Assembly (NCBI GenBank): GCA_036393835.1
Contig: DASWGI010000288.1
Coordinates: 1-15,112, forward strand
Length of the DNA: 15,112 bases
Direction: 5' to 3'
Source of the DNA: VBKO01 sp036393835
GTDB lineage: Bacteria; Myxococcota; Myxococcia; Myxococcales; 40CM-4-68-19
In this document: positions 9,517-15,112 of the stretch, piece by piece
How the letters are laid out: the number at the start of each line of letters is the position of its first letter
Position numbering within the stretch: position 1 is the stretch's first letter
Position numbers and translations under genes: made by a program
Notes under the pieces: model-generated
Told to the model about the DNA's origin: nothing
The model's input: the letters and a program-made list of their open reading frames with translations, nothing else
Database searches by the model: none

Positions 9517-10578
9517 TCACCCTCCGCGGAACAGCTTCCGCCCCAGCTGCAAGTCGCCGAACAGGGTGACCGCCAGGACCAGCGCGATGAGGAAGAGGAA
9601 GCCGACCAGGTGAACGACCGTCTCGGCCCGCTGGTTCACCTTGCGCCCGCTGACCAGCTCGATGCCGAGGAAGACCAGCCGCCCCCCGTCGAGCGCGGGC
9701 ACCGGGAGGAAGTTGAAGATGGCGAGCCCCACGGAGATGTTGGCGAGGATGCCGGCGAATTCCGCCAGGCCCCGCTTCACCTCGGCCGAGGCCTGCTTGA
9801 CGATCCCCACCGGTCCGGCGAGCGACGCGCCCCCGCGCCCTCGCGCGATGTCCCAGAGGGCCTGCAGCGTGGCGGCGTTCAGCGCCCAGACGTCGCGGGC
9901 GGCCCGCGGCAGCGCCTCGGCGAGCGGGACCTGAATCAGGACCCGGTCCTGCGTGACGCCGATGACCCCGTTGTCGGGGCGCACCTCGACGGCGTGACGG
10001 TCGGCGCCGCGCTGCACCTCGAACCGCCGCTCCGCGGGTGCGCCGGCCTTGCGCAGCTCGCGCATCATGTCGGCGAACGAGGAGACCTTTGCGCCGTCGA
10101 TCGCCACCACCTGGTCACCGGTTTGCAGCCCCGCGGCCGCGGCCGGCCTGCCCGGCAGCACCTGAACGCGCGTGGTGGAGAGGTCGACGAAGCCGCGCGT
10201 GGTGTAGAGCCCCGCGATGATGAGGAAGGCGAGGAGGTAATTGACCCCGGGGCCGGCGGCGATCACCAGGAAGCGGCGCCAGGCCGCCTTGTTCGCGTAG
10301 GAGCCCGGATCGGTCGGGTCCTGGGCGGCCGGCTCGTCGGGCGAGAAGCCGGCGATCTTGCAGTAGCCGCCGAGGGGAATGGCGCTGAGACGGTAGTCGG
10401 TCTCGCCCCGCCGGAAACCGGCGATGCGCGGCCCGAAGCCGAGCGAGTACGTCTCCACCCGCATTCCGAGCAGGCGGGCGAGCACCAGGTGGCCTGCTTC
10501 GTGGGCGGCGATGAGCAGCCCCAGGCCGACGATGGTCAACACGATGGAAAGCACGGCGCGGCAGTGTACTCGATGCAT
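9517..10578 (-). CDS. rseP: RseP-like site-2 intramembrane zinc protease (M50)
   Basis: This family cuts transmembrane segments of anti-sigma factors and leftover signal peptides within the inner membrane. The product (353 residues from the ATG at 10578) shows zinc motif His26-Glu27-Ala-Gly-His30 in the first membrane helix and the third ligand Asp297 in NFLPVPALDGG. Further membrane segments lie near 100-120 and 325-345. One PDZ domain lies at about 125-215 (GLQTGDQVVAIDGAKV); E. coli RseP has two, so this is the shorter single-PDZ form. The start is uncertain: GTG at 10554 would begin directly at the hydrophobic helix, and the ATG has GGTGGGG abutting it. The regulator gene follows after 66 bases, and the anti-sigma gene lies further downstream on the same strand. 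A role in releasing that anti-sigma factor is plausible but inferred. Confidence 0.93.
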   Translation of the reverse strand: MHRVHCRAVLSIVLTIVGLGLLIAAHEAGHLVLARLLGMRVETYSLGFGPRIAGFRRGETDYRLSAIPLGGYCKIAGFSPDEPAAQDPTDPGSYANKAAWRRFLVIAAGPGVNYLLAFLIIAGLYTTRGFVDLSTTRVQVLPGRPAAAAGLQTGDQVVAIDGAKVSSFADMMRELRKAGAPAERRFEVQRGADRHAVEVRPDNGVIGVTQDRVLIQVPLAEALPRAARDVWALNAATLQALWDIARGRGGASLAGPVGIVKQASAEVKRGLAEFAGILANISVGLAIFNFLPVPALDGGRLVFLGIELVSGRKVNQRAETVVHLVGFLFLIALVLAVTLFGDLQLGRKLFRGG

Positions 10579-10640
10579 CCCCACCGCGCAGGAACTACGT
10601 TCAGCAGCGGACGGAAAATTGCCCGAGGAGCAGGGCGACC

Positions 10641-11357
10641 ATGCGCGATGCACTGTGGGCGGTCCCGGCGTGCGCGCTCGCGCTGGCTTGCGCGAGCAGC
10701 CCGAAGCCGGTGCAGAAGGTGGACGATTCCGGGCTGGCCCGGCTCGACGAGTCGCAGATGCAGCCGGTGGACGACGCCCGCGTCGAGCAGGGACGCGCCC
10801 AGGACGCGCTGGCCCGGGCCCGGGCCAATGAAGCGGATGCACAGGCGCGTCTCGAGGTGGCGAAGACGGAGCGCGGCGTCGCAGAAGCGCAGCTCAAGCG
10901 CGCGCTGGCGGAGCGGGACCTCCTGAAGACGCACTACGCGCCGCAGGACCAGCTGGCGCACGCCGACGAGGAGGTGCGGGCGGCGCAGGACCGGATCCGC
11001 GCGGCCGACATGAAGCGCGCCTACCTCGAGCGCATGGTCCAGGTGGCGCAAGCCGACCGGAACGCGGCGGCGGCCCACGTCGACACCGCGGGCGCGATGG
11101 TCGAGCAGGCCAAGTTCCGCGCGATGAAAGCCGCCGACGTGTCGCAGGCGGAGTCCGCGAACGGCGGCGCGATCGACTCGCGCGTCGCCGAGGCGCAGGT
11201 CCGCGAGGCGCAGCTGCGCAAGCAAGCCGCCGACCTGCGCGCGAGCGCCGTCGACGCCTACAACCAGTGGCAGCAGACCGACGCCCGCGTCCGCACCCTC
11301 GCCCGCCCCGAACCCCTCCCCGTCCCTCCGCCCACCGGCCCCGACTCCCCGCGGTAG
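10641..11357 (+). CDS. Coiled-coil putative lipoprotein (238 residues)
   Basis: A good ribosome binding site (GAGGAG, 10625-10630) supports the ATG. The N-terminus MRDALWAVPACALALACASS is a lipoprotein-type signal with Cys17 as the likely lipidated residue, though alanine at -3 makes the lipobox imperfect. Residues about 43-225 are almost all Ala, Arg, Glu, Gln and Asp with a regular hydrophobic pattern and no proline apart from YAPQ near 98-101, so a long helical hairpin or coiled coil is expected. The last 11 residues are proline-rich (LPVPPPTG). The family is not recognised; the layout recalls periplasmic or outer-membrane spacer lipoproteins. It is transcribed away from rseP across a 62-base shared upstream region, so the two could respond to common signals. 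Hairpin repeat copy B follows its stop. Confidence 0.8.
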   Translation: MRDALWAVPACALALACASSPKPVQKVDDSGLARLDESQMQPVDDARVEQGRAQDALARARANEADAQARLEVAKTERGVAEAQLKRALAERDLLKTHYAPQDQLAHADEEVRAAQDRIRAADMKRAYLERMVQVAQADRNAAAAHVDTAGAMVEQAKFRAMKAADVSQAESANGGAIDSRVAEAQVREAQLRKQAADLRASAVDAYNQWQQTDARVRTLARPEPLPVPPPTGPDSPR

Positions 11358-11370
11358 GAACTAGAAGATC

Positions 11371-11445
11371 AACGCGGAGGCGCGGAGACGCGGAGGATCT
11401 GGGGTTTGCTGAAACGAATCCTCCGCGCCTCAGCGCCTCCGCGTT
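11371..11445. repeat. Hairpin repeat, copy B (three CGCGGAG units in left arm)
   Basis: The arms 11371-11398 and 11418-11445 are inverted repeats of 28 bases with only two mismatches around a 19-base loop. The left arm contains CGCGGAG at 11373, 11381 and 11389, an 8-base period. Copy A at 7275-7349 has the same design with CACGGAG in 9-base units. Like copy A, it fills the gap between two convergent genes (stops at 11357 and 11465), so a shared role as two-way terminator or 3'-end element is likely. The stem is very stable and no long T-run is needed on either side. Confidence 0.88.
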
Positions 11446-11464
11446 CTGTAGTTTGCCCATTCCG

Positions 11465-11893
11465 TCAGAGCTTGCGGCGCTCGCCAGTTTTCACCCAGCG
11501 GAAGTAGTCGCGCAGGATCTCGGCGTGATCGAAGCAGAGGTCCTTCCAGGGGATGTCGGATTCGGCGTACCAGCGGGCGTCCTGCGCGTCGTCGCCGGCC
11601 TGGAGCGTGCCGGCGCGGACGCGGCAGGCGTACACCGTCGAGATGGTGTGCTTGCGCGGGTCCCGCCGCGGGTCGGAGTAGGTGAAGAGCTGCTCGATCA
11701 GCTCCACCTCGAGGCCGGTCTCCTCGCGCGCCTCGCGCCTGCAGGCGTGGCCCAGCTCCTCGCCATAGTCCACGAAGCCACCCGGCAGCGCCCATCCACG
11801 CGGCTCGTTCTTGCGCAGGATGAGCACCACCCGCCCGTCGGGGCCGGCGATCACGGCGTCCGTGGTGGGCAGCGGGTTTTTGTGCTCGGCCAT
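11465..11893 (-). CDS. Nudix hydrolase, ADP-ribose pyrophosphatase-like
   Basis: The 142-residue product contains a full Nudix box: Gly39-x5-Glu45-x7-Arg53-Glu54-Ala-Arg-Glu57-Glu58-Thr-Gly60-Leu. The Glu residues bind the metal that cleaves a nucleoside diphosphate linked to another group. Just before it is RGWALPGGFVDYGE, and about 13 residues after it YSDPRRDPRKHTIS. This last motif is typical of ADP-ribose pyrophosphatase-like members, so ADP-ribose is the best substrate guess, but specificity in this superfamily is hard to call. It is cytoplasmic, with no signal sequence. The ATG at 11893 shares one base with the stop of the upstream 422-residue gene, so the two are translationally coupled. 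Hairpin repeat copy B lies beyond its stop. Confidence 0.92.
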   Translation of the reverse strand: MAEHKNPLPTTDAVIAGPDGRVVLILRKNEPRGWALPGGFVDYGEELGHACRREAREETGLEVELIEQLFTYSDPRRDPRKHTISTVYACRVRAGTLQAGDDAQDARWYAESDIPWKDLCFDHAEILRDYFRWVKTGERRKL

Positions 11894-13161
11894 CAGGGCG
11901 TGATCAGCCCGCCGGGCGTGGCGGGCGCGGCAGGCGTCTCCGCGGGCTTCTGCCAGCGGCCTTCCAGAGCGTGGCTGAAGAGCGCCCGGCAGAACGGGTT
12001 CTTCGCGCCCAGCTCTCCTTGCAGGTCCCGCGAGACGGCCACCGCGGTCCGCGCGGCGTCCACCCTGCCCTCCGAGGCGAGCACGTGGGCCATCTCCAGC
12101 AGGCGGCGCGCGTAGCGGGCGCGGCGCTGGGGCGCGAAGTACGCTTCGGCCGCGTCCTCGGCGGCGCGCTCGAACGCCGCCTTGCGCTGGGCGTCGTCGA
12201 TGAAGAGCCGGCTGACGGCGATCTCGTCCACCTTGAGCGCGAAGGAGCGCAGCGCCTCCTCCTCCGGGATCCAGGTCATGAACAGAGGGTCGGCGAAGAG
12301 GGCCGCGCCCGCCAGCCGGTGCGGCAGCTCGCCGTCCGGACCGAACTCGATGGACGCGCCGGGCGCCGGCGACTCCTGCGGCGCCGGCCCCAGGATGCGG
12401 AGCGCGTCGGCGTACGCCGGCGGAGGCGAGAAGCCGTTGCGAGCGCCCTCCTCCGCGGCCTGGGCGATCAGCCAGCGCGCGTGGTCCTTGGGCACCTCGA
12501 CGCTGGTCACGACCCCGCCCTGCCGCGGCAGCCGCTTGGCGAAGTCACGGAAGTTCCGCCGCGACAGCGCGAGCGCGTCGATGGCGAGGATGCCCTTCAC
12601 GTCGGAGACCACCGCCTGCACCACCTCCACGCCGCCGCGGGTCGCGCGCGACCACCACACCGCGCGCTCGCCGTAGGCGTCGATCGAGCTGGCGTAGCAG
12701 GCAGGCGCCTCGACCTCGGGGGGCGGCTTCAGCACCGGCTCGCCGCGCGGCCTGAGCTCCTGGACCTGGAACCCGCGCTGCTTCAGCCGCTGCAGCTCAC
12801 GCTTGGCTTCCTTGGCGAGCGCCTTCTGCGGCGCCGCGGCCAGCTCCACCAGCGCCTCCTGCCGCTGGGCGTCCCCGGCCGCCCGCACCAGGGCGAGCGC
12901 GAGCGGTTCCGGAAGCGCGGAGATCCGGCCCGCCACCTCGGGCTCGGCGGCCGCGCCTTCGGCCGCAAGCCCGGCGGACTGGGCGGCTTGCTCCCGCCGC
13001 AGCAGGCCGAGCAGCTCGCGGGCCTCGGCGATCTGCGCCGCGGTGCACGGGTGCGCGCCGGCGCACTGCATCTCCTCGGCGATGCTGTCGTGCTTGAGCG
13101 AGCCGTCGCGCAAGAGCGCGAGCAGCTCCACCGTGCCCAGGTTGTGCCCGCCGTCGGCCAT
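11893..13161 (-). CDS. Hypothetical protein, about 422 residues
   Basis: I do not recognise this family. The chosen start is the ATG at 13161 (MADGGHNLGTVELLALLRDG); the frame stays open upstream into the antisense of moaD-moaE, but that part looks like shadow. No signal peptide or membrane helix is seen. Residues 1-60 are helical with two cysteines, and an Ala/Glu-rich stretch follows. KEAKRELQRLKQRG, near residue 120, resembles helical-repeat connectors I recall from myxobacterial proteins. A central alpha/beta part contains SDVKGILAIDALALSRRNFRDFAKRLP and VPKDHARWLIAQAAEEGARNG, and the C-terminal third is helical with a Pro/Ala tail. Its stop overlaps the Nudix gene start by one base, so the two probably form an operon. 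Cytoplasmic location is likely; a role with the Nudix enzyme is possible but unproven. Confidence 0.75.
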   Translation of the reverse strand: MADGGHNLGTVELLALLRDGSLKHDSIAEEMQCAGAHPCTAAQIAEARELLGLLRREQAAQSAGLAAEGAAAEPEVAGRISALPEPLALALVRAAGDAQRQEALVELAAAPQKALAKEAKRELQRLKQRGFQVQELRPRGEPVLKPPPEVEAPACYASSIDAYGERAVWWSRATRGGVEVVQAVVSDVKGILAIDALALSRRNFRDFAKRLPRQGGVVTSVEVPKDHARWLIAQAAEEGARNGFSPPPAYADALRILGPAPQESPAPGASIEFGPDGELPHRLAGAALFADPLFMTWIPEEEALRSFALKVDEIAVSRLFIDDAQRKAAFERAAEDAAEAYFAPQRRARYARRLLEMAHVLASEGRVDAARTAVAVSRDLQGELGAKNPFCRALFSHALEGRWQKPAETPAAPATPGGLITP

Positions 13162-13290
13162 GGAGGGGCGCACTCTAGGGAACACCGCCCCGGTAGGCAA
13201 CGAGCTTCGGCGCGGGGTGCACAGGAGGTACAAGGAGCGATCGGGCTGGACACTGACGTCGAGGTCCAGGTCGGGATCGAGGAGGACTGG

Positions 13291-13950
13291 ATGCGCGTCA
13301 CCCTGCTCTACTTCGCCGCGGCGCGGGAGCGGGCGGGGATCCCCCGCGAGACGGTGGAGCTGCGCGACGGCGCGACGGCCGCCGACGCGCGCGAGGCCGC
13401 GTGCGCCGCGCATCCCGGGCTGCGCGCGATCGTGGAGCGGCTGCGGCTCGCGGTCGATCAGCAATTCGCGCCCGCCGAGCGGCCGCTGCGCGACGGCGCG
13501 GAGGTGGCGTTCATCCCGCCGGTGTCGGGCGGAGCCGGTGCGCACCGCATCTCCGATGGGCCGCTCGCGGTGGACGCGCCGATCGCCGCCGTGGCCGGAA
13601 CGGACTGCGGGGCGGTGGTCACCTTCGTCGGCACCGTGCGCGCGCACAACCGCGGCCGCGCGGTGGTGCGGCTCGAGTACGAGGCGTACCCCGAGATGGC
13701 GCTGCGCGTGTTCGCGCGCATCGAGGACGAGGCGCGGACGCGCTGGCCCGGGACGCGGCTCGCCATCCACCACCGGATCGGAGGCCTCGACCCGGGCGCG
13801 GTCTCGGTGGTGATCGCCGCCGCCTCGCCCCACCGCGCCGACGCCTTCTCCGCCGCCCGGCACGCGATCGAGGAGCTGAAGAAGGACGCGCCGATCTGGA
13901 AGCGCGAGCACTACCAGGACGGCTCGGAGTGGGTCGGCCTGGGGAGCTGA
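13291..13950 (+). CDS. moaX: Fused molybdopterin synthase (MoaD-MoaE)
   Basis: Molybdopterin synthase inserts two sulfurs into precursor Z (cPMP) to make molybdopterin. Here the small and large subunits are one 219-residue chain. Residues 1-81 are MoaD: a ubiquitin-like fold starting MRVTLLYFAAARERAG and ending FIPPVSGG (Gly80-Gly81), the site of the sulfur-carrying thiocarboxylate. Residues about 86-219 are MoaE, with GAVVTFVGTVRAHN, HRIGGLDPG, and catalytic lysines Lys197 and Lys204 in LKKDAPIWKREH, spaced as in E. coli (119 and 126). A GAGGAGG ribosome binding site supports the ATG. Such fusions are known, for example Mycobacterium MoaX, where the chain is cut after the Gly-Gly. No other moa gene is in the window. 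It is transcribed away from the 422-residue gene. Confidence 0.95.
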   Translation: MRVTLLYFAAARERAGIPRETVELRDGATAADAREAACAAHPGLRAIVERLRLAVDQQFAPAERPLRDGAEVAFIPPVSGGAGAHRISDGPLAVDAPIAAVAGTDCGAVVTFVGTVRAHNRGRAVVRLEYEAYPEMALRVFARIEDEARTRWPGTRLAIHHRIGGLDPGAVSVVIAAASPHRADAFSAARHAIEELKKDAPIWKREHYQDGSEWVGLGS

Positions 13951-13986
13951 GCAGGAGCGGTGCAGGATTTCAGGTGCTCTGCTGTG

Positions 13987-14001
13987 GGTGCGCGTCGCAC
14001 C
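13987..14001 (+). other. Short hairpin after moaD-moaE
   Basis: A perfect 6-base-pair inverted repeat (GGTGCG / CGCACC) with a 3-base loop lies 36 bases past the moaD-moaE stop, followed by a short A-run (GAAAAACC) rather than T-run. It could be a weak terminator or part of the control region of the HD-GYP gene. Confidence 0.25.
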
Positions 14002-14042
14002 GCGGAATCGCGAAAAACCGGACCATCGGCGCTGTTGAAGTC

Positions 14043-14051
14043 TGCTAAAAT
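14043..14051 (+). promoter_or_regulatory. Extended -10 promoter of the HD-GYP gene
   Basis: TGCTAAAAT fits the extended -10 pattern TGnTAtaAT, with TAAAAT at 14046-14051. No good -35 box is seen 16-18 bases upstream, which an extended -10 can compensate for. Transcription would start about 14058, one or two bases before the ATG at 14060, giving a leaderless or almost leaderless message. That matches the lack of a Shine-Dalgarno. Confidence 0.45.
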
Positions 14052-14059
14052 TTCCGCAG

Positions 14060-15070
14060 ATGCCATCAGAGCCGCGCATCCTCCTGACGGGCGACTCTGC
14101 GTTCCGGTCCGGCGTCGGAGCGGTGCTGGGCACGTCCTGGACGGTGGTGGAAGCCGCCAACGTCGCGGAGGCCGCCGACGCGCTGCTCGCGGCGCGGCCA
14201 GCCGCGGTGGTCGTCGACCTGCGCCCGGGCGCCGACGGACACGCCGTGTGCCGGCGGATCAAGGGCGCGGCGGCGACGCGGCTCCTGCCCATCATCGGGT
14301 TCGTCACCGGAAACGGAGAGGCGACCGTCGCCGCGCTCGACGCGGGCGCCGATCACGTCGCCCACTGGCCGCCCGGCGGGGCCGAGCTGCAGGCGCGGAT
14401 CCGCGCCGTGCTCCGCAACCGCGCGGTCACCGAGAGGCTCGAGGACGCGACGCAGGTGATCTTCGCGCTCGCCAACGCCGTCGAGGCGAAGGACGCCTAC
14501 ACCGAGGGGCACACCGAGCGCGTCGGCGCGCTCGCCGACGAGGTCGGGCGGCTGGCGGGGCTCGACGACGACACGCGCGAGGCGCTGCGCCAGGGCGGCG
14601 TGCTGCACGACATCGGGAAGATCGGCATCCCCAACGAGATCATCAACAAGGCGGGCCGGCTCACCGACAAAGAGCGCATCGTGATGAACAAGCACCCCAT
14701 CATCGGGGAGCGCATCTGCGAGCCGCTCAAGAGCCTGCGCCACCTGCTGCCGATCATCCGCTGGCACCACGAGCGGCTCGACGGCACCGGCTACCCCGAC
14801 GGGATCAAGGGATCGCACTTCCCGCTGCCGTCGCAGATCCTGCAGCTCTCGGACATCTACGACGCCATCACCACCGATCGGCCCTACCACCGCGCGCGCA
14901 CCCGCTCCGGCGCGATCGAGTTCCTCTACGGCGAAGCGAAGAAGGGCTGGCGCGACGGCGCGCTGATCGGGCTGGTCGCCCGCGCGGCGGAGTCGCTCGG
15001 CCTGGGCCGCACGCGCGAGGAAGACATCCCTCCTCCGCCCGCCCCGATGGGCCAGTGGCGGACCGAGTAA
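14060..15070 (+). CDS. Response regulator with HD-GYP c-di-GMP phosphodiesterase domain
   Basis: HD-GYP enzymes hydrolyse the second messenger cyclic di-GMP. The 336-residue product has an N-terminal receiver-like domain (about 5-118), a short linker helix, and the HD-GYP domain (about 135-310). Metal and signature residues are present: the downstream member of AKDAYTEGHTERV, His183-Asp184 in LHDIGKIGIP, and HHERLDGTGYP at 236-246, the canonical form linked to catalysis. The receiver looks degenerate. Asp53 (VVVDLRPG) and Thr83 are kept, but the acidic pair is Gly11-Asp12 and the conserved Lys-Pro is Trp103-Pro104. It may therefore respond poorly to phosphorylation. The C-terminal tail is proline-rich (PPPPAPMG). 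The ATG at 14060 lies just before the first receiver strand and has no Shine-Dalgarno. No kinase gene is adjacent. Confidence 0.95.
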   Translation: MPSEPRILLTGDSAFRSGVGAVLGTSWTVVEAANVAEAADALLAARPAAVVVDLRPGADGHAVCRRIKGAAATRLLPIIGFVTGNGEATVAALDAGADHVAHWPPGGAELQARIRAVLRNRAVTERLEDATQVIFALANAVEAKDAYTEGHTERVGALADEVGRLAGLDDDTREALRQGGVLHDIGKIGIPNEIINKAGRLTDKERIVMNKHPIIGERICEPLKSLRHLLPIIRWHHERLDGTGYPDGIKGSHFPLPSQILQLSDIYDAITTDRPYHRARTRSGAIEFLYGEAKKGWRDGALIGLVARAAESLGLGRTREEDIPPPPAPMGQWRTE

Positions 15071-15073
15071 GCG

Positions 15074-15112
15074 TCACTGGTTTGGCGGCGTCCCCAGCAC
15101 CGGCTGCGCTTT
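15074..15112 (-). CDS. Possible C-terminal end of a minus-strand gene (partial)
   Basis: Reading leftwards from the right edge, one frame gives KAQPVLGTPPNQ and then a TGA stop at 15076-15074. The composition is plausible for a protein tail, and the HD-GYP stop lies 3 bases away, which would make the two genes convergent. Only 12 codons are visible, so this is a guess. Confidence 0.25.
   Translation of the reverse strand, partial: KAQPVLGTPPNQ

Noticed and set aside
10591..10620. GGAACT resembling an ECF -35 box in the rseP/lipoprotein divergent region
   Set aside because: No matching -10 element is found at 15-17 bases, so it is not reported as a promoter.
10579..10842. Upstream extension of the site-2 protease frame
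   Set aside because: The extra ~88 residues are Pro/Arg/Ser-rich, overlap the divergent lipoprotein gene, and family members start at the HEAGH-bearing helix.
8785..10926. 713-codon plus-strand frame over the regulator and protease genes
   Set aside because: Antisense of two motif-proven genes.
13162..14307. Extension of the 422-residue gene upstream to give an 804-codon frame
   Set aside because: That part is antisense to moaD-moaE and has shadow-like composition.

Overview
The window comes from a very GC-rich bacterial chromosome with near-universal G/C third codon positions and a Gram-negative envelope (apolipoprotein N-acyltransferase, several lipoproteins, a site-2 protease). The gene style suggests Myxococcota (former Deltaproteobacteria, Anaeromyxobacter/Myxococcus-like): an anti-sigma factor followed by a DUF3106-type protein, an HD-GYP response regulator, a MoaD-MoaE fusion and many small predicted lipoproteins. 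This assignment is inference, as there is no rRNA in the window.

Layout. Positions 1-1022 hold two minus-strand genes: the 5' part of a secreted protein that runs off the left edge, and an unrecognised 172-residue protein. Then come lnt (+), a tiny cysteine-paired lipoprotein (-), uvrA (+) and a secreted M28 zinc peptidase (+). A strong hairpin repeat follows at 7275-7349. From 10578 down to 7363 the minus strand carries one gene train: rseP-like site-2 protease, NarL-type regulator, zinc-finger anti-sigma factor, DUF3106-like helical-repeat protein and a small secreted protein. Divergent from rseP is a coiled-coil lipoprotein (+), followed by a second hairpin of the same family (11371-11445). 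Next are a minus-strand pair (unknown 422-residue protein, Nudix hydrolase), then moaD-moaE (+) and an HD-GYP c-di-GMP phosphodiesterase (+). A possible C-terminal scrap of another minus-strand gene lies at the right edge. No stretch over 300 bases lacks a gene. I see no tRNA, rRNA, CRISPR array, transposase or phage gene.

How it fits together. Most genes are independent housekeeping functions: lipoprotein maturation, nucleotide excision repair, molybdopterin synthesis, nucleotide hydrolysis and c-di-GMP turnover. The coherent cluster is 7363-10578. It has the parts of a transmembrane envelope-sensing circuit (intramembrane protease, membrane anti-sigma factor, periplasmic helical-repeat protein, small secreted partner). 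No sigma factor gene is present; a NarL-type regulator sits where the sigma gene would be expected. That cluster, the two hairpin repeats at convergent gene ends, the exact 18-residue repeats of the DUF3106-like protein and the mirror-symmetric cysteine spacing of the small lipoprotein are the most interesting items.
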